From positions 1 through 49,305 of IMG/VR virus record IMGVR_UViG_3300027969_000148: 49,305 bases of DNA, one strand, 5' to 3'. Source of the DNA: a virus. Under the pieces are notes generated by a model. It searched no databases. It saw only the letters and a program-made list of their open reading frames with translations, and had not been told where the DNA came from. Positions 23,012 to 29,485 of the stretch are shown here, piece after piece (position 1 is the stretch's first letter; the number at the start of each line of letters is the position of its first letter). Both the position numbers and the translations under genes were made by a program.

Positions 23012-23086
23012 GGTGGACGTTGTGTCGAGGATTCAAATCCCTCCGGTCTTAACCCCGTAGCTCAGATGGTAGAGCATACGTCCACT
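23012..23086 (+). ncRNA. Circularly permuted tRNA-like element 1
   Basis: The T-arm part (GAGGA-TTCAAAT-CCCTC, 23027-23043) comes first and the D-arm part (TAGCTC-AGATGGTA-GAGC, 23058-23075) second, reversing tRNA order. The two outer ends pair as an extended anticodon stem: GTGGACGT (23013-23020) with ACGTCCAC (23078-23085). Positions 28-31 and 39-42 fall inside this helix. The acceptor region is a short hairpin with no free ends. No conventional anticodon loop can be read. A functional tRNA would require cutting and rejoining. It could instead be a tRNA mimic. Confidence 0.6.
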
Positions 23087-23096
23087 AACTTATAAT

Positions 23097-23187
23097 GGTA
23101 TTGTAGCTCAGTGGGGGATTTATCTCTCTTGGTAGAGCAGGAGTAACGAAATACTCTGTGCCGCAGGTTCGAACCCCGCCGATACCA
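23097..23187 (+). tRNA. tRNA-like element with 17-base D-loop insertion
   Basis: Normal order and a good acceptor: GGTATTG with CGATACC. D-stem GCTC/GAGC, T-arm GCAGG-TTCGAAC-CCCGC (one mismatch), discriminator A. The D-loop is 25 bases long: GGGGGATTTATCTCTCT interrupts an otherwise standard AGTTGGTA. The anticodon stem (GGAGT/ACTCT) encloses eight bases, AACGAAAT, with no T at position 33, so no anticodon can be assigned with confidence. It lies between two permuted elements. Confidence 0.55.
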
Positions 23188-23188
23188 C

Positions 23189-23283
23189 AAAATGTGTAGT
23201 GTAGAGTCGTTGGTTCGATTCCAACAACCGTAATCGTAATGACCAAGGTTTAGCTGCAGTGGTAGAGCTTACACACACATTTT
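23189..23283 (+). ncRNA. Circularly permuted tRNA-like element 2
   Basis: A perfect T-arm (GTTGG-TTCGATT-CCAAC, 23209-23225) precedes the D-arm half (TAGCTGCAGTGGTAGAGC, 23251-23268). The anticodon stem is made by the outer ends: GTGTA (23199-23203) with TACAC (23270-23274). It continues outward as nine more pairs (AAAATGTGT 23189-23197 with ACACATTTT 23275-23283) past one bulged A at 23198. Such exact tRNA spacing in permuted order is hard to reach by chance. AACC/GGTT forms the inner part of an acceptor-like helix. Confidence 0.65.
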
Positions 23284-23309
23284 ATTTTAAAAAAAAGTTT
23301 TATAAAGTG

Positions 23310-23340
23310 CTTGACAAATGAAAAAAATCACTTATCTTTG
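23310..23340 (+). promoter_or_regulatory. Strong promoter of the ornate RNA
   Basis: CTTGACA (23310-23316) and TATCTTTG (23333-23340) with the CTTG-to-TATC spacing at 19 bases. It combines the Bacteroidota -33/-7 signals with a TTGACA, and is one of the best-matched promoters in the window. Confidence 0.85.
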
Positions 23341-23345
23341 TAAAA

Positions 23346-24262
23346 CAAATTAGGGAAACCTAATACGTTCTTAGAAATTTTAGATTATCCATTACACACT
23401 TCGGTGTTGTAAAAAACGATAATAGGTGGCTTATCATCTTTAAATAAACTGCGAAAGCAGGATAAACCGAAATTAGTTGTGTTACTGATTTTGGGGTTTG
23501 GGAAACCGAACTCGAGTAAGCAAGTGAGATATCAGTGAGCCTGTAGTACCGAGGATAACTTCGTAGGGAAATGGATTACTGACCGGGAGATGTGGGTCTT
23601 TCGGTTGAGGGGGGAACCCCAAACTAAGAATAACTCATAGGGATTATGTAAAAAATAAAGTCATCCAACTTTATGATTGCGAGTTCCAAAATTAGAGGGG
23701 TCTTAACGCCGAAAGGCAAGATAAGGTGACAGGTGGTGCTGGCTTTATCCTTATCAAACATCTACCAAGATGTTGATTTGAAGAATTCTTGAAATTTGGA
23801 GATAGGGATATCTCATCGAGAAGTTTAGTATTTTGTCTCTCAAAAGGAGACGAAGCTTATGGTAGACTACTTCTTGAACACATCCACAACACAATTACTA
23901 TTTTCAATATGGTGAAAAACTAAAAGAAACATAGCAAAAATGTCTACCCGATGTCATTGACAAGTTGCCTACTTAGTAACGAGATGTTCGTTGCACAGGA
24001 TGACCGCAAGTCTGAATGTATTCTTACCAAAAACCTCTACGGAGTCGAATCCGGAGTCAGGTCGCAAGCTTGAAGAGAGTTGAATAATGAGAGAGTAGAT
24101 GATATCGTAAGGAGTGATTGGTCTAACCAATCGGCAATGAGGATTACACCCCAAAAGGATGTGGAAAAGAAGTCAAACAATAAAACTTCCAAAGATTCTC
24201 AATAAGACGAGTATTCTCATCGTATTAAGCCAAAAGGTGGTACATTAATTTGTATCACCTTT
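23346..24262 (+). ncRNA. Large ornate structured RNA, ~0.9 kb
   Basis: About 900 bases without a credible gene, bounded by a strong promoter and an intrinsic terminator. Hairpins with stable tetraloops recur: TTAGG-GAAA-CCTAA (23350-23363), C-TTCG-G (23399-23404), CTGC-GAAA-GCAG (23449-23460), GGGG-GGAA-CCCC (23609-23620), GCC-GAAA-GGC (23708-23717) and GAGATA-GGGA-TATCTC (23799-23814). Further helices are GATAAGG/CCTTATC (23720-23755), AACATC/GATGTT (23757-23774), GTCTC/GAGAC (23835-23851) and GATTGG/CCAATC (24116-24132). Size, GNRA density and location beside phage tRNA-like genes resemble the giant ornate RNA classes GOLLD and ROOL. Membership cannot be decided by eye; it may be a new family. 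Confidence 0.8.
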
Positions 24263-24268
24263 TTTTGT
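24231..24268 (+). terminator. Terminator of the ornate RNA
   Basis: AAAGGTGGTACA and TGTATCACCTTT pair over their length with one G-U, around a TTAATT loop, and are followed by T residues. Confidence 0.9.
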
Positions 24269-24294
24269 TTATATCAATTTTTATATTATCTTTG
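24264..24294 (+). promoter_or_regulatory. Promoter of smpB giving a leaderless or near-leaderless mRNA
   Basis: TTTG at 24264-24267 and TATCTTTG at 24287-24294, 19 bases apart. The smpB ATG at 24299 is only four bases after the -7 element, about where transcription should start. Confidence 0.75.
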
Positions 24295-24298
24295 TCGT

Positions 24299-24736
24299 AT
24301 GAAAAAATCAGTTAGTATAATCAATAAGAAAGCGAAGTTTGAATACGAGTTCCTTCAGACAGAAACTTGTGGAATTCAACTAGTAGGTTCGGAAGTGAAA
24401 TCAATCCGGGGTGGTAAAGCATCCATCTCTGAGGGTTATTGTTATTTCAACAACGGAGAGTTATTTGTTAAGGGAATGAATATATCCGATTATGGATATG
24501 GTTCTTCTCACGATACAACCCGGGACCGAAAACTTTTACTTAAACGAAAAGAGTTAAACAACTTGGAGAACCAACTCACCAACGGATTAACCATCATCCC
24601 GTACCGATTGTTCCTGAACGATAAAGGATTGATTAAAATGGAGATTGCTTTGGCTCGTGGTAAGAAACTCTACGATAAACGAAATAGTATAAAATCTAGA
24701 GATATTGACCGGGATATGAAAAGGGACTTGAAATAG
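24299..24736 (+). CDS. smpB: SmpB, tmRNA-binding protein, 145 aa
   Basis: Full-length SmpB: NKKAKFEYEF (9-18), GIQLVGSEVKSIRGGKASISEGYC (two conserved blocks, about 25-48), NNGELFVKGMNIS, RDRKLLLKRKELNNLE, and the C-terminal ALARGKKLYDKRNSIKSRD tail that enters the decoding centre. SmpB binds the tRNA-like part of tmRNA and delivers it to stalled ribosomes. A tmRNA is encoded 480 bases away on the other strand, so the phage has both parts. The stop codon lies inside the terminator hairpin. SmpB genes are unusual in phages. Confidence 0.95.
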   Translation: MKKSVSIINKKAKFEYEFLQTETCGIQLVGSEVKSIRGGKASISEGYCYFNNGELFVKGMNISDYGYGSSHDTTRDRKLLLKRKELNNLENQLTNGLTIIPYRLFLNDKGLIKMEIALARGKKLYDKRNSIKSRDIDRDMKRDLK

Positions 24737-24747
24737 TCCCTTTTTTT
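24721..24747 (+). terminator. Terminator overlapping the smpB stop
   Basis: AAGGGACT (24721-24728) pairs with AGTCCCTT (24735-24742), then T residues. The TAG stop is within the hairpin loop and arm. Confidence 0.85.
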
Positions 24748-24758
24748 ATTATATTTTA

Positions 24759-24772
24759 TTATCAGTTCAAAT
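24759..24772 (+). repeat. 5' arm of a 14-base inverted repeat flanking the next gene
   Basis: TTATCAGTTCAAAT is the exact reverse complement of ATTTGAACTGATAA at 25167-25180, on the other side of the 24798-25157 gene. Confidence 0.65.
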
Positions 24773-24797
24773 AAACAAATTAAAAAAAACAGAAATT

Positions 24798-25157
24798 ATG
24801 GTAGATTTAACATCGTTCATTATGGGTATAGGTTTGGTTCTCGGGGTACTGGGAGTTGGAGTTGTGGTTATGATGTACATTCAGATTAAAAGATTGAAAA
24901 ATAAATGTGCTCAATTGGAGCAAGTTCAAGGACATATCTTTGATAATATAAACAGAACAGAAGAAACTTTACATCGTCGTATAGATGGTGAAATTGGTAG
25001 AACAGATAACTTATATGCTGAGGCCAATAGATACATCAATGCTAGAGTTGAGGACACACACAAAGGTCTTGAAGAGGTATATAGAACTATGGATTCAAGA
25101 TTAGATAAATTAGTAACTAAATTAAATCCAGCAAAAAAGGATTTATTGCAAGATTAA
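24798..25157 (+). CDS. Membrane-anchored coiled-coil protein, 119 aa
   Basis: An N-terminal transmembrane helix (FIMGIGLVLGVLGVGVVVMMYI, about 7-28, split here as FIMGIGLVLGVL and GVGVVVMMYI) is followed by a basic stop-transfer patch and about 80 residues of heptad-rich helix (LKNKCAQLEQVQGHIFDNI, RRIDGEIGRTDNLYAEA). It probably forms a parallel membrane-tethered coiled coil. A spanin-like, holin-like or membrane-scaffold role could be imagined; none is supported. The gene is bracketed by a 14-base inverted repeat, allowing its mRNA ends to pair. Confidence 0.7.
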   Translation: MVDLTSFIMGIGLVLGVLGVGVVVMMYIQIKRLKNKCAQLEQVQGHIFDNINRTEETLHRRIDGEIGRTDNLYAEANRYINARVEDTHKGLEEVYRTMDSRLDKLVTKLNPAKKDLLQD

Positions 25158-25166
25158 AAAATAAAC

Positions 25167-25180
25167 ATTTGAACTGATAA
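25167..25180 (+). repeat. 3' arm of the 14-base inverted repeat
   Basis: ATTTGAACTGATAA is complementary to 24759-24772 and lies between the stop codon and the terminator. Confidence 0.65.
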
Positions 25181-25186
25181 CAAAAA

Positions 25187-25210
25187 AACCCATCGTATGA
25201 TGGGTTTTTC
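25187..25210. terminator. Bidirectional terminator shared with the tmRNA
   Basis: ACCCATC-GTAT-GATGGGT with an A tract on one side and T tract on the other. It ends the rightward coiled-coil gene and, read leftwards, lies just after the tmRNA 3' end. Confidence 0.9.
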
Positions 25211-25213
25211 TTT

Positions 25214-25609
25214 TGGTGGAGGTAGAGGCTTCGAAGCCTCGTGTTGTTCACCCTAAGTGTTCAGGACTACACGTTTAGGACATTGTTTGAGCTAACAATC
25301 CGAAATTTCACAATTCCCTTATTTTTAGAGTGGTTCGGTTTACTGAGAACTAATCCTCCACTTGTACCTTTTCGGATAGGTACCACACCTTTGTAAGGAC
25401 TCCTGTTACTGGGTATATGTCCACCGACCCTAATGTGTGTTTGCTTACGCTACGTTCACAAGCTCATCTTGACGTACAAGACCTACTAGAGCCATTTTGT
25501 TTAAAATGTTGCCATTTATAATTTTGTCATCCATAGATTTAAGTGATAGGAAACTTCTCACTACGTGCCCCAAATAAGTAGATATGCCAGTCAATACCAT
25601 TTTACCCCC
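25214..25609 (-). ncRNA. ssrA: tmRNA, about 396 nt
   Basis: Read leftwards from 25609: GGGGGTA (25609-25603) pairs with TACCTCC (25224-25218), giving a seven-pair acceptor with a G3-U70 wobble, the alanine identity element of tmRNAs. Discriminator A and an encoded CCA (25216-25214) follow. The conserved 5' region TGGTATTGACTGG (25599-25587) resembles the universal TGGATTCGACGGG. The T-arm is GAGGC-TTCGAA-GCCTC, with a six-base loop. An AGTGA/TCACT helix lies where the first pseudoknot is expected. An open frame ends in LVNVA-TAA (stop at 25447-25445), the likely tag end; the resume codon is not certain. Confidence 0.85.
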
Positions 25610-25623
25610 CTATTATTACTCCA

Positions 25624-25654
25624 CAAAGATAATATATAAATTGGAAAAACCAAA
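25624..25654 (-). promoter_or_regulatory. Promoter of the tmRNA
   Basis: On the minus strand TTTG (25654-25651) and TATCTTTG (25631-25624) are 19 bases apart. The -7 element ends 14 bases before the mature 5' end, leaving a short leader for RNase P to remove. Confidence 0.85.
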
Positions 25655-25686
25655 CTTTTTTTATATTTATATTAAAATAAATATCT

Positions 25687-27039
25687 ATGCCTGATACAAA
25701 GGACTTTCACGGAATGAAAAACATATTATTAGACAATGACGATTGGATGGTTGTTGACCCTTTGGACTACGACGCCTTTGTATATTACGCTCCGGAACAT
25801 ATGAAATCTGAATGGAATACATTTAGAGAAGGTGACACTTACTTTGTTATAGATAAAAATAACCAATTAAAAAATGGTTTTGTTACTTATGCTATTCATA
25901 AAGAGGATGGTAAGATTCATTATTACAATGCCTATGGAGCTGCTCGTCCAAAAAGTGATATTTTATCTAAATTTCCTGATGAGGTAAAAAATGTTCTTGA
26001 CAATATTGTTGGTTCTGACATATATAAGTTATTAGTCAAAATTAATAATGGTGAAGTGGTTAGTTCTCGTGAGATGGAAAACTCTGACGAATTTATTTAC
26101 GATTTCAAATATACACCAAAAGCACCATTTAAAAGTAAGATAACATTTAGATTTGATGACAATGAGTATATCAAATTATTTGACCCTAGTGATGATGATT
26201 TGTGGTATTATAACGTAATCACTAGTCGTTATGATTCATATGAGTTTGTGGATAGTTATCAGGCGACCCAAGATTTTCGAGATGGATATATTGAACAATT
26301 TTTTAGAGGTGAAAATATTGTAAAATTAAAAGAAATACTTTCAATCGTTTTACCGGATGCTGTAGATTTAGATACCGACACAAAAAGAGAAAATGCCGGT
26401 AAAAAATTATATGAGATGTTTGAAGACGAGATTGATTATATCATCAGTGATTATACGGCAGAAGAAAATCAGTGTAAAACTAGAGCGTTTGAAAAAATGA
26501 TTAAAGATGATTTTTGTAACCCATTTGAAAATTATGGTATTTTTACAAGACATTGTCTTACCGAATATTATACAAGTGCTGGAATATTATTGGATTTATA
26601 CGATACAATAGGTGATAAATCGTTAACTATAAAAGAATTATTATTTAATATTGGTTCTGATATGAATATTGCGAATTGGAGTGATTACATCTATGAATTG
26701 GATTGTGATGATTTTGATAATGAATCAGTTGATAGATATGTGTCCGATTATTTAGATAAAATAATAGAAAAACTTGAAGATGAGTCTCAATATATTGACA
26801 TCTACGAATATTCAGAATTATATAATAGACTTGATTTAAAATTCAAACTAAATAAAGTATATCCCACCAAATATAAAACAGAATTTTTATATAAAGGAAT
26901 TAATCCGGAGGACAATAAAATAACTATTCAGGTGTTTAAAAAAGATGGTAGTTTAGAAGATAGAAGTTATACTGAGGATGAATTTAATAACTTTTTAGTG
27001 TCACCGGAATTATTTGAGGGATTTATAAGAATTAATTAA
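25687..27039 (+). CDS. Unknown phage protein, 450 aa
   Basis: An acidic protein beginning MPDTKDFHGMKNILLDNDDW. The N-terminal domain (about 1-110) has WMVVDPLDYDAFVYYAPEH and FVTYAIHKEDGKIHYYNAYG, repeating the look of small phage domains that evaluate activity scores or coordinates. The middle and C-terminal parts are Asp/Glu/Tyr-rich and helical. I cannot assign a fold. A TATTTATA motif at 25664-25671 lies 15 bases before the ATG, in the style of the virion genes. It is expressed divergently from the tmRNA. Confidence 0.75.
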   Translation: MPDTKDFHGMKNILLDNDDWMVVDPLDYDAFVYYAPEHMKSEWNTFREGDTYFVIDKNNQLKNGFVTYAIHKEDGKIHYYNAYGAARPKSDILSKFPDEVKNVLDNIVGSDIYKLLVKINNGEVVSSREMENSDEFIYDFKYTPKAPFKSKITFRFDDNEYIKLFDPSDDDLWYYNVITSRYDSYEFVDSYQATQDFRDGYIEQFFRGENIVKLKEILSIVLPDAVDLDTDTKRENAGKKLYEMFEDEIDYIISDYTAEENQCKTRAFEKMIKDDFCNPFENYGIFTRHCLTEYYTSAGILLDLYDTIGDKSLTIKELLFNIGSDMNIANWSDYIYELDCDDFDNESVDRYVSDYLDKIIEKLEDESQYIDIYEYSELYNRLDLKFKLNKVYPTKYKTEFLYKGINPEDNKITIQVFKKDGSLEDRSYTEDEFNNFLVSPELFEGFIRIN

Positions 27040-27046
27040 AATAATA

Positions 27047-27077
27047 TTTGTAATTTACATTATTTTTCCTATCTTTG
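27047..27077 (+). promoter_or_regulatory. Host-like promoter
   Basis: TTTG at 27047-27050 and TATCTTTG at 27070-27077, 19 bases apart. The ATG at 27082 is four bases further on, so the mRNA should be leaderless or nearly so. Confidence 0.8.
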
Positions 27078-27081
27078 CTAA

Positions 27082-27900
27082 ATGGAAAGAGATTATCAAT
27101 TATTAAAAGATGTTTTGTCGGTTCCGACAGTAACATATCAAGAAGACAGAATGGTAGAATTTCTAATCGATTGGTTAGAGAAAAATGGGATTCCCTTCAA
27201 TGTGGATGAGTATAATAACATTTATGCCATCAAACAAACTGATGAAGATGTGGAATATTTCCCTTGTGTGATTGCTCATACCGATACGGTTCATAATATT
27301 GAAACGATTAACATTCGTGAGGAAATGTTACAGAATACTCAGTATGAACTTAAACCGGCTTTAAAGGCGTATAACGACTTGGGTAACCCAACCGGAATCG
27401 GTGGTGATGACAAATGTGGTGTTTACGCTTGTTTGGAATTATTAAAAGAATTACCAAATTTGAAAGCGGCGTTTTTCGTATCAGAAGAAACCGGATGTCA
27501 CGGGTCCAAGAAAGCTGACCCAAATTTCTTTGTAAATGTTGGATATGGGATTCAGTTTGACGCTCCCGGTAACAGAATGGTTACAGAAGTTTGTATGGGG
27601 ACAAGATTATTTGAGAGAGATAGTGAATTTTTTGAAACTTGTAATGGTGTGTTAAACGAAAGTTTTGATGGAAAACAAGAATACTTTTCTAATCCTTACA
27701 CAGATGTTTACGCATTAAAGAATAAGTTTGACTTCTCCTGTATCAATTTTGCGATAGGTTATTACGATTATCACACAAGAAATGAGTATGTGGTTGTCGA
27801 GGATGTTTATAATGGAATAGAGACCGGTAAAAAGATGATTCAAGAGTTAGGTTATAAGAAATATTCATATAAGGTTGAATCAAAATTTAAAATGTTTTAA
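27082..27900 (+). CDS. M20-family zinc peptidase-like protein, 272 aa
   Basis: Metal ligands and catalytic residues of the M20/M28 clan are visible: VIAHTDTV (His66, Asp68), GIGGDDKCGV (Asp109/Asp110), SEETGCHGS (Glu135/Glu136) and GIQFDAPG (Asp160). A C-terminal YYDYHTRNE supplies the last His. It resembles peptidase T-like aminopeptidases but is about 130 residues shorter, apparently because the lid/dimerisation domain is missing or reduced. It likely processes peptides or amide-linked small molecules in the host cytoplasm. Such enzymes are uncommon in phages. Confidence 0.85.
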   Translation: MERDYQLLKDVLSVPTVTYQEDRMVEFLIDWLEKNGIPFNVDEYNNIYAIKQTDEDVEYFPCVIAHTDTVHNIETINIREEMLQNTQYELKPALKAYNDLGNPTGIGGDDKCGVYACLELLKELPNLKAAFFVSEETGCHGSKKADPNFFVNVGYGIQFDAPGNRMVTEVCMGTRLFERDSEFFETCNGVLNESFDGKQEYFSNPYTDVYALKNKFDFSCINFAIGYYDYHTRNEYVVVEDVYNGIETGKKMIQELGYKKYSYKVESKFKMF

Positions 27901-27924
27901 GAGACTTCGGTCTCTTTTTTTTTT
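27899..27924 (+). terminator. UUCG-loop terminator
   Basis: AAGAGAC-TTCG-GTCTCTT followed by T residues. The same sequence recurs at 31456-31482. Confidence 0.92.
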
Positions 27925-27951
27925 ATATGATATTTATAAATAAAATATTTT

Positions 27952-28782
27952 ATGAAAAAATTATATTTCTTAAATGAAGAAGAAAAAAATAGAATTTTAA
28001 ACCTTCACCAAAGTGCTATAAAACGTCAATATTTGGGTGAACAATCTGTTGTAGGTGCACCTAATCAAGGAGTTATAAATACCCCAAAAGCTGCTCCAAA
28101 AGCTGCTCCAAAAGCTGTACCAAAAGCTGCTCCAAAAGCTGCTCCAAAAGCCGAATTAGATAAAAGACAATCTCGTTGGGATTCTGATTTAAATTGTGTT
28201 AAAAAACAACCTAACGCAAAATTAATTACTTTGGCGGATAAAACCACCGCTTACCAAATTGGTAAAATTATCTATTATAATACCGGAAGAAAAAAACTTG
28301 AGAACGGTACAATGGCCGGATATACTTGTGCAACTGAATTTAAATCAGGTGTATCTACTGAAGACAAGGCAAAAAAGGCACAACAATATAAACAACAAGT
28401 TGTTACTAAAACAAGTGATACTACAAAACAAATTCAAAAATTGTTAGGTCTGCCTGAAACAGGTAATATGGATTCTGCGTTATTACAAAAAATTAATGAT
28501 AAATTAAATGGTGGTGAAAAAGCATCAACTCCGGCATCCGCATCAACTCAGACATCCGCATCAACTCAGACATCCGCGTCAACTCAGTCATCCGCATCAG
28601 CTCCGGCATACAATTTCAATGTTGACCCCAATATAGGTAAAAGTGGGGTTGGGTTTAATCAGATGACACCGGAAGAAAAAGTTCAGGGTGTTCTATCCGC
28701 AACACCACCTAAAGTACCTACAAGGGACGAATTAATTGCCAAGGCTAGAGCTGATTTAAAAGCTGCCAGAAAAATGAAATAA
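27952..28782 (+). CDS. Putative head-packaged protein with leader and repeats, 276 aa
   Basis: The N-terminus (FLNEEEKNRILNLHQ, about 6-20) is nearly identical to that of the gene at 29486 and ends at YLGE-Q (Glu30), a site of the Leu/Ile-x-Glu type cut by T4-like prohead proteases. It is followed by a Pro-Lys-Ala-Ala linker (PKAAPKAAPKAVPKAAPKAA), a small domain and a TKQIQKLLGLPETGNMD segment similar to peptidoglycan-binding repeats. There is also a Ser/Thr/Ala/Gln low-complexity linker (STQTSASTQTSASTQ). A TATTTATA motif is at 27931-27938. A packaged, peptidoglycan-interacting protein is likely. Confidence 0.7.
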   Translation: MKKLYFLNEEEKNRILNLHQSAIKRQYLGEQSVVGAPNQGVINTPKAAPKAAPKAVPKAAPKAAPKAELDKRQSRWDSDLNCVKKQPNAKLITLADKTTAYQIGKIIYYNTGRKKLENGTMAGYTCATEFKSGVSTEDKAKKAQQYKQQVVTKTSDTTKQIQKLLGLPETGNMDSALLQKINDKLNGGEKASTPASASTQTSASTQTSASTQSSASAPAYNFNVDPNIGKSGVGFNQMTPEEKVQGVLSATPPKVPTRDELIAKARADLKAARKMK

Positions 28783-28800
28783 AATTAATAAAGTAAGATA

Positions 28801-29484
28801 ATGAAAAAAGTTATATTAGAAGAAATTGAAAATATGAAATATCTTTTGGGGTATAAACGAGGTGTTGTGATTTCTGAACAAGAAGAAAAAAATGATATGA
28901 TTGATAAATATTCATCTAAATCAATTAGTAATTCTATTGATTCAGGGAATTACGGAAATTTAGACCCAAAGGTTGCTGATGTAATTAAACAAGCTCAGAA
29001 TGCGTTGGGTGGTCAATCTGTTTTAACTAATCCTACAACAGGAGCACCGACAACAGGAGCACCGGCAGCAGGAGCACAGGCAGCAGGAGCACAAACAGCA
29101 GGGGCGACCACACCACCGACATCAACAGCTCCGGTAACACCAATAAAAATAGGTGTAAAATACCCTGATATAGAGAAATTACAAAATACGTTAAACACTA
29201 AATTTCAATCAGGATTAACTCCGGATGGTAAGTATGGTCCTAAAACCGCTGCGAGTGTTTTAGCTGCGTTACAAAAAGCTCAAACAAATACTCCTGAAAC
29301 AAATAATCCACCAAATATTGTTGTTGGTGGTGACGCATCATCTGAGGCAATTAAGAAAACGGCTGAGGCAAACGCACCAAATAATGTTGCGGCAAATAAT
29401 ACAAATAATAATACAAATAAAGAAACTCAACAACCTGCAGGTGGTGCTAATTTTGCGGAAGTTGATGGTAGTGAATTCTCATAA
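28801..29484 (+). CDS. Putative packaged protein with peptidoglycan-binding domain, 227 aa
   Basis: Leader MKKVILEEIENMKYLLGYKR ending VISE-Q (Glu26), a possible prohead-protease site. A repetitive TGAPTTGAPAAGAQAAGAQ linker follows. Residues about 120-165 match the peptidoglycan-binding-1 fold (YPDIEKLQNTLNTKF, LTPDGKYGPKTAASVLALQ-like). The C-terminus is Asn/Ala-rich. It lies between two other leader-bearing genes, so the set probably acts together on the cell wall at DNA entry or on release. Confidence 0.75.
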   Translation: MKKVILEEIENMKYLLGYKRGVVISEQEEKNDMIDKYSSKSISNSIDSGNYGNLDPKVADVIKQAQNALGGQSVLTNPTTGAPTTGAPAAGAQAAGAQTAGATTPPTSTAPVTPIKIGVKYPDIEKLQNTLNTKFQSGLTPDGKYGPKTAASVLAALQKAQTNTPETNNPPNIVVGGDASSEAIKKTAEANAPNNVAANNTNNNTNKETQQPAGGANFAEVDGSEFS

Positions 29485-29485
29485 T

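Noticed and set aside
23969-24154. Leftward 61-residue frame within the ornate RNA
   Set aside because: No promoter or family match, and it lies within paired RNA segments.
23346-24262. Ornate RNA as a group I or group II intron or RNase P RNA
   Set aside because: I find no recognisable group I P7 core, group II domain V or RNase P conserved boxes, and there are no exon halves around it; it has its own promoter and terminator.
29318-29485. 56 extra N-terminal residues for the L,D-transpeptidase-like protein
   Set aside because: They overlap the previous gene in another frame; the ATG at 29486 begins the shared leader.
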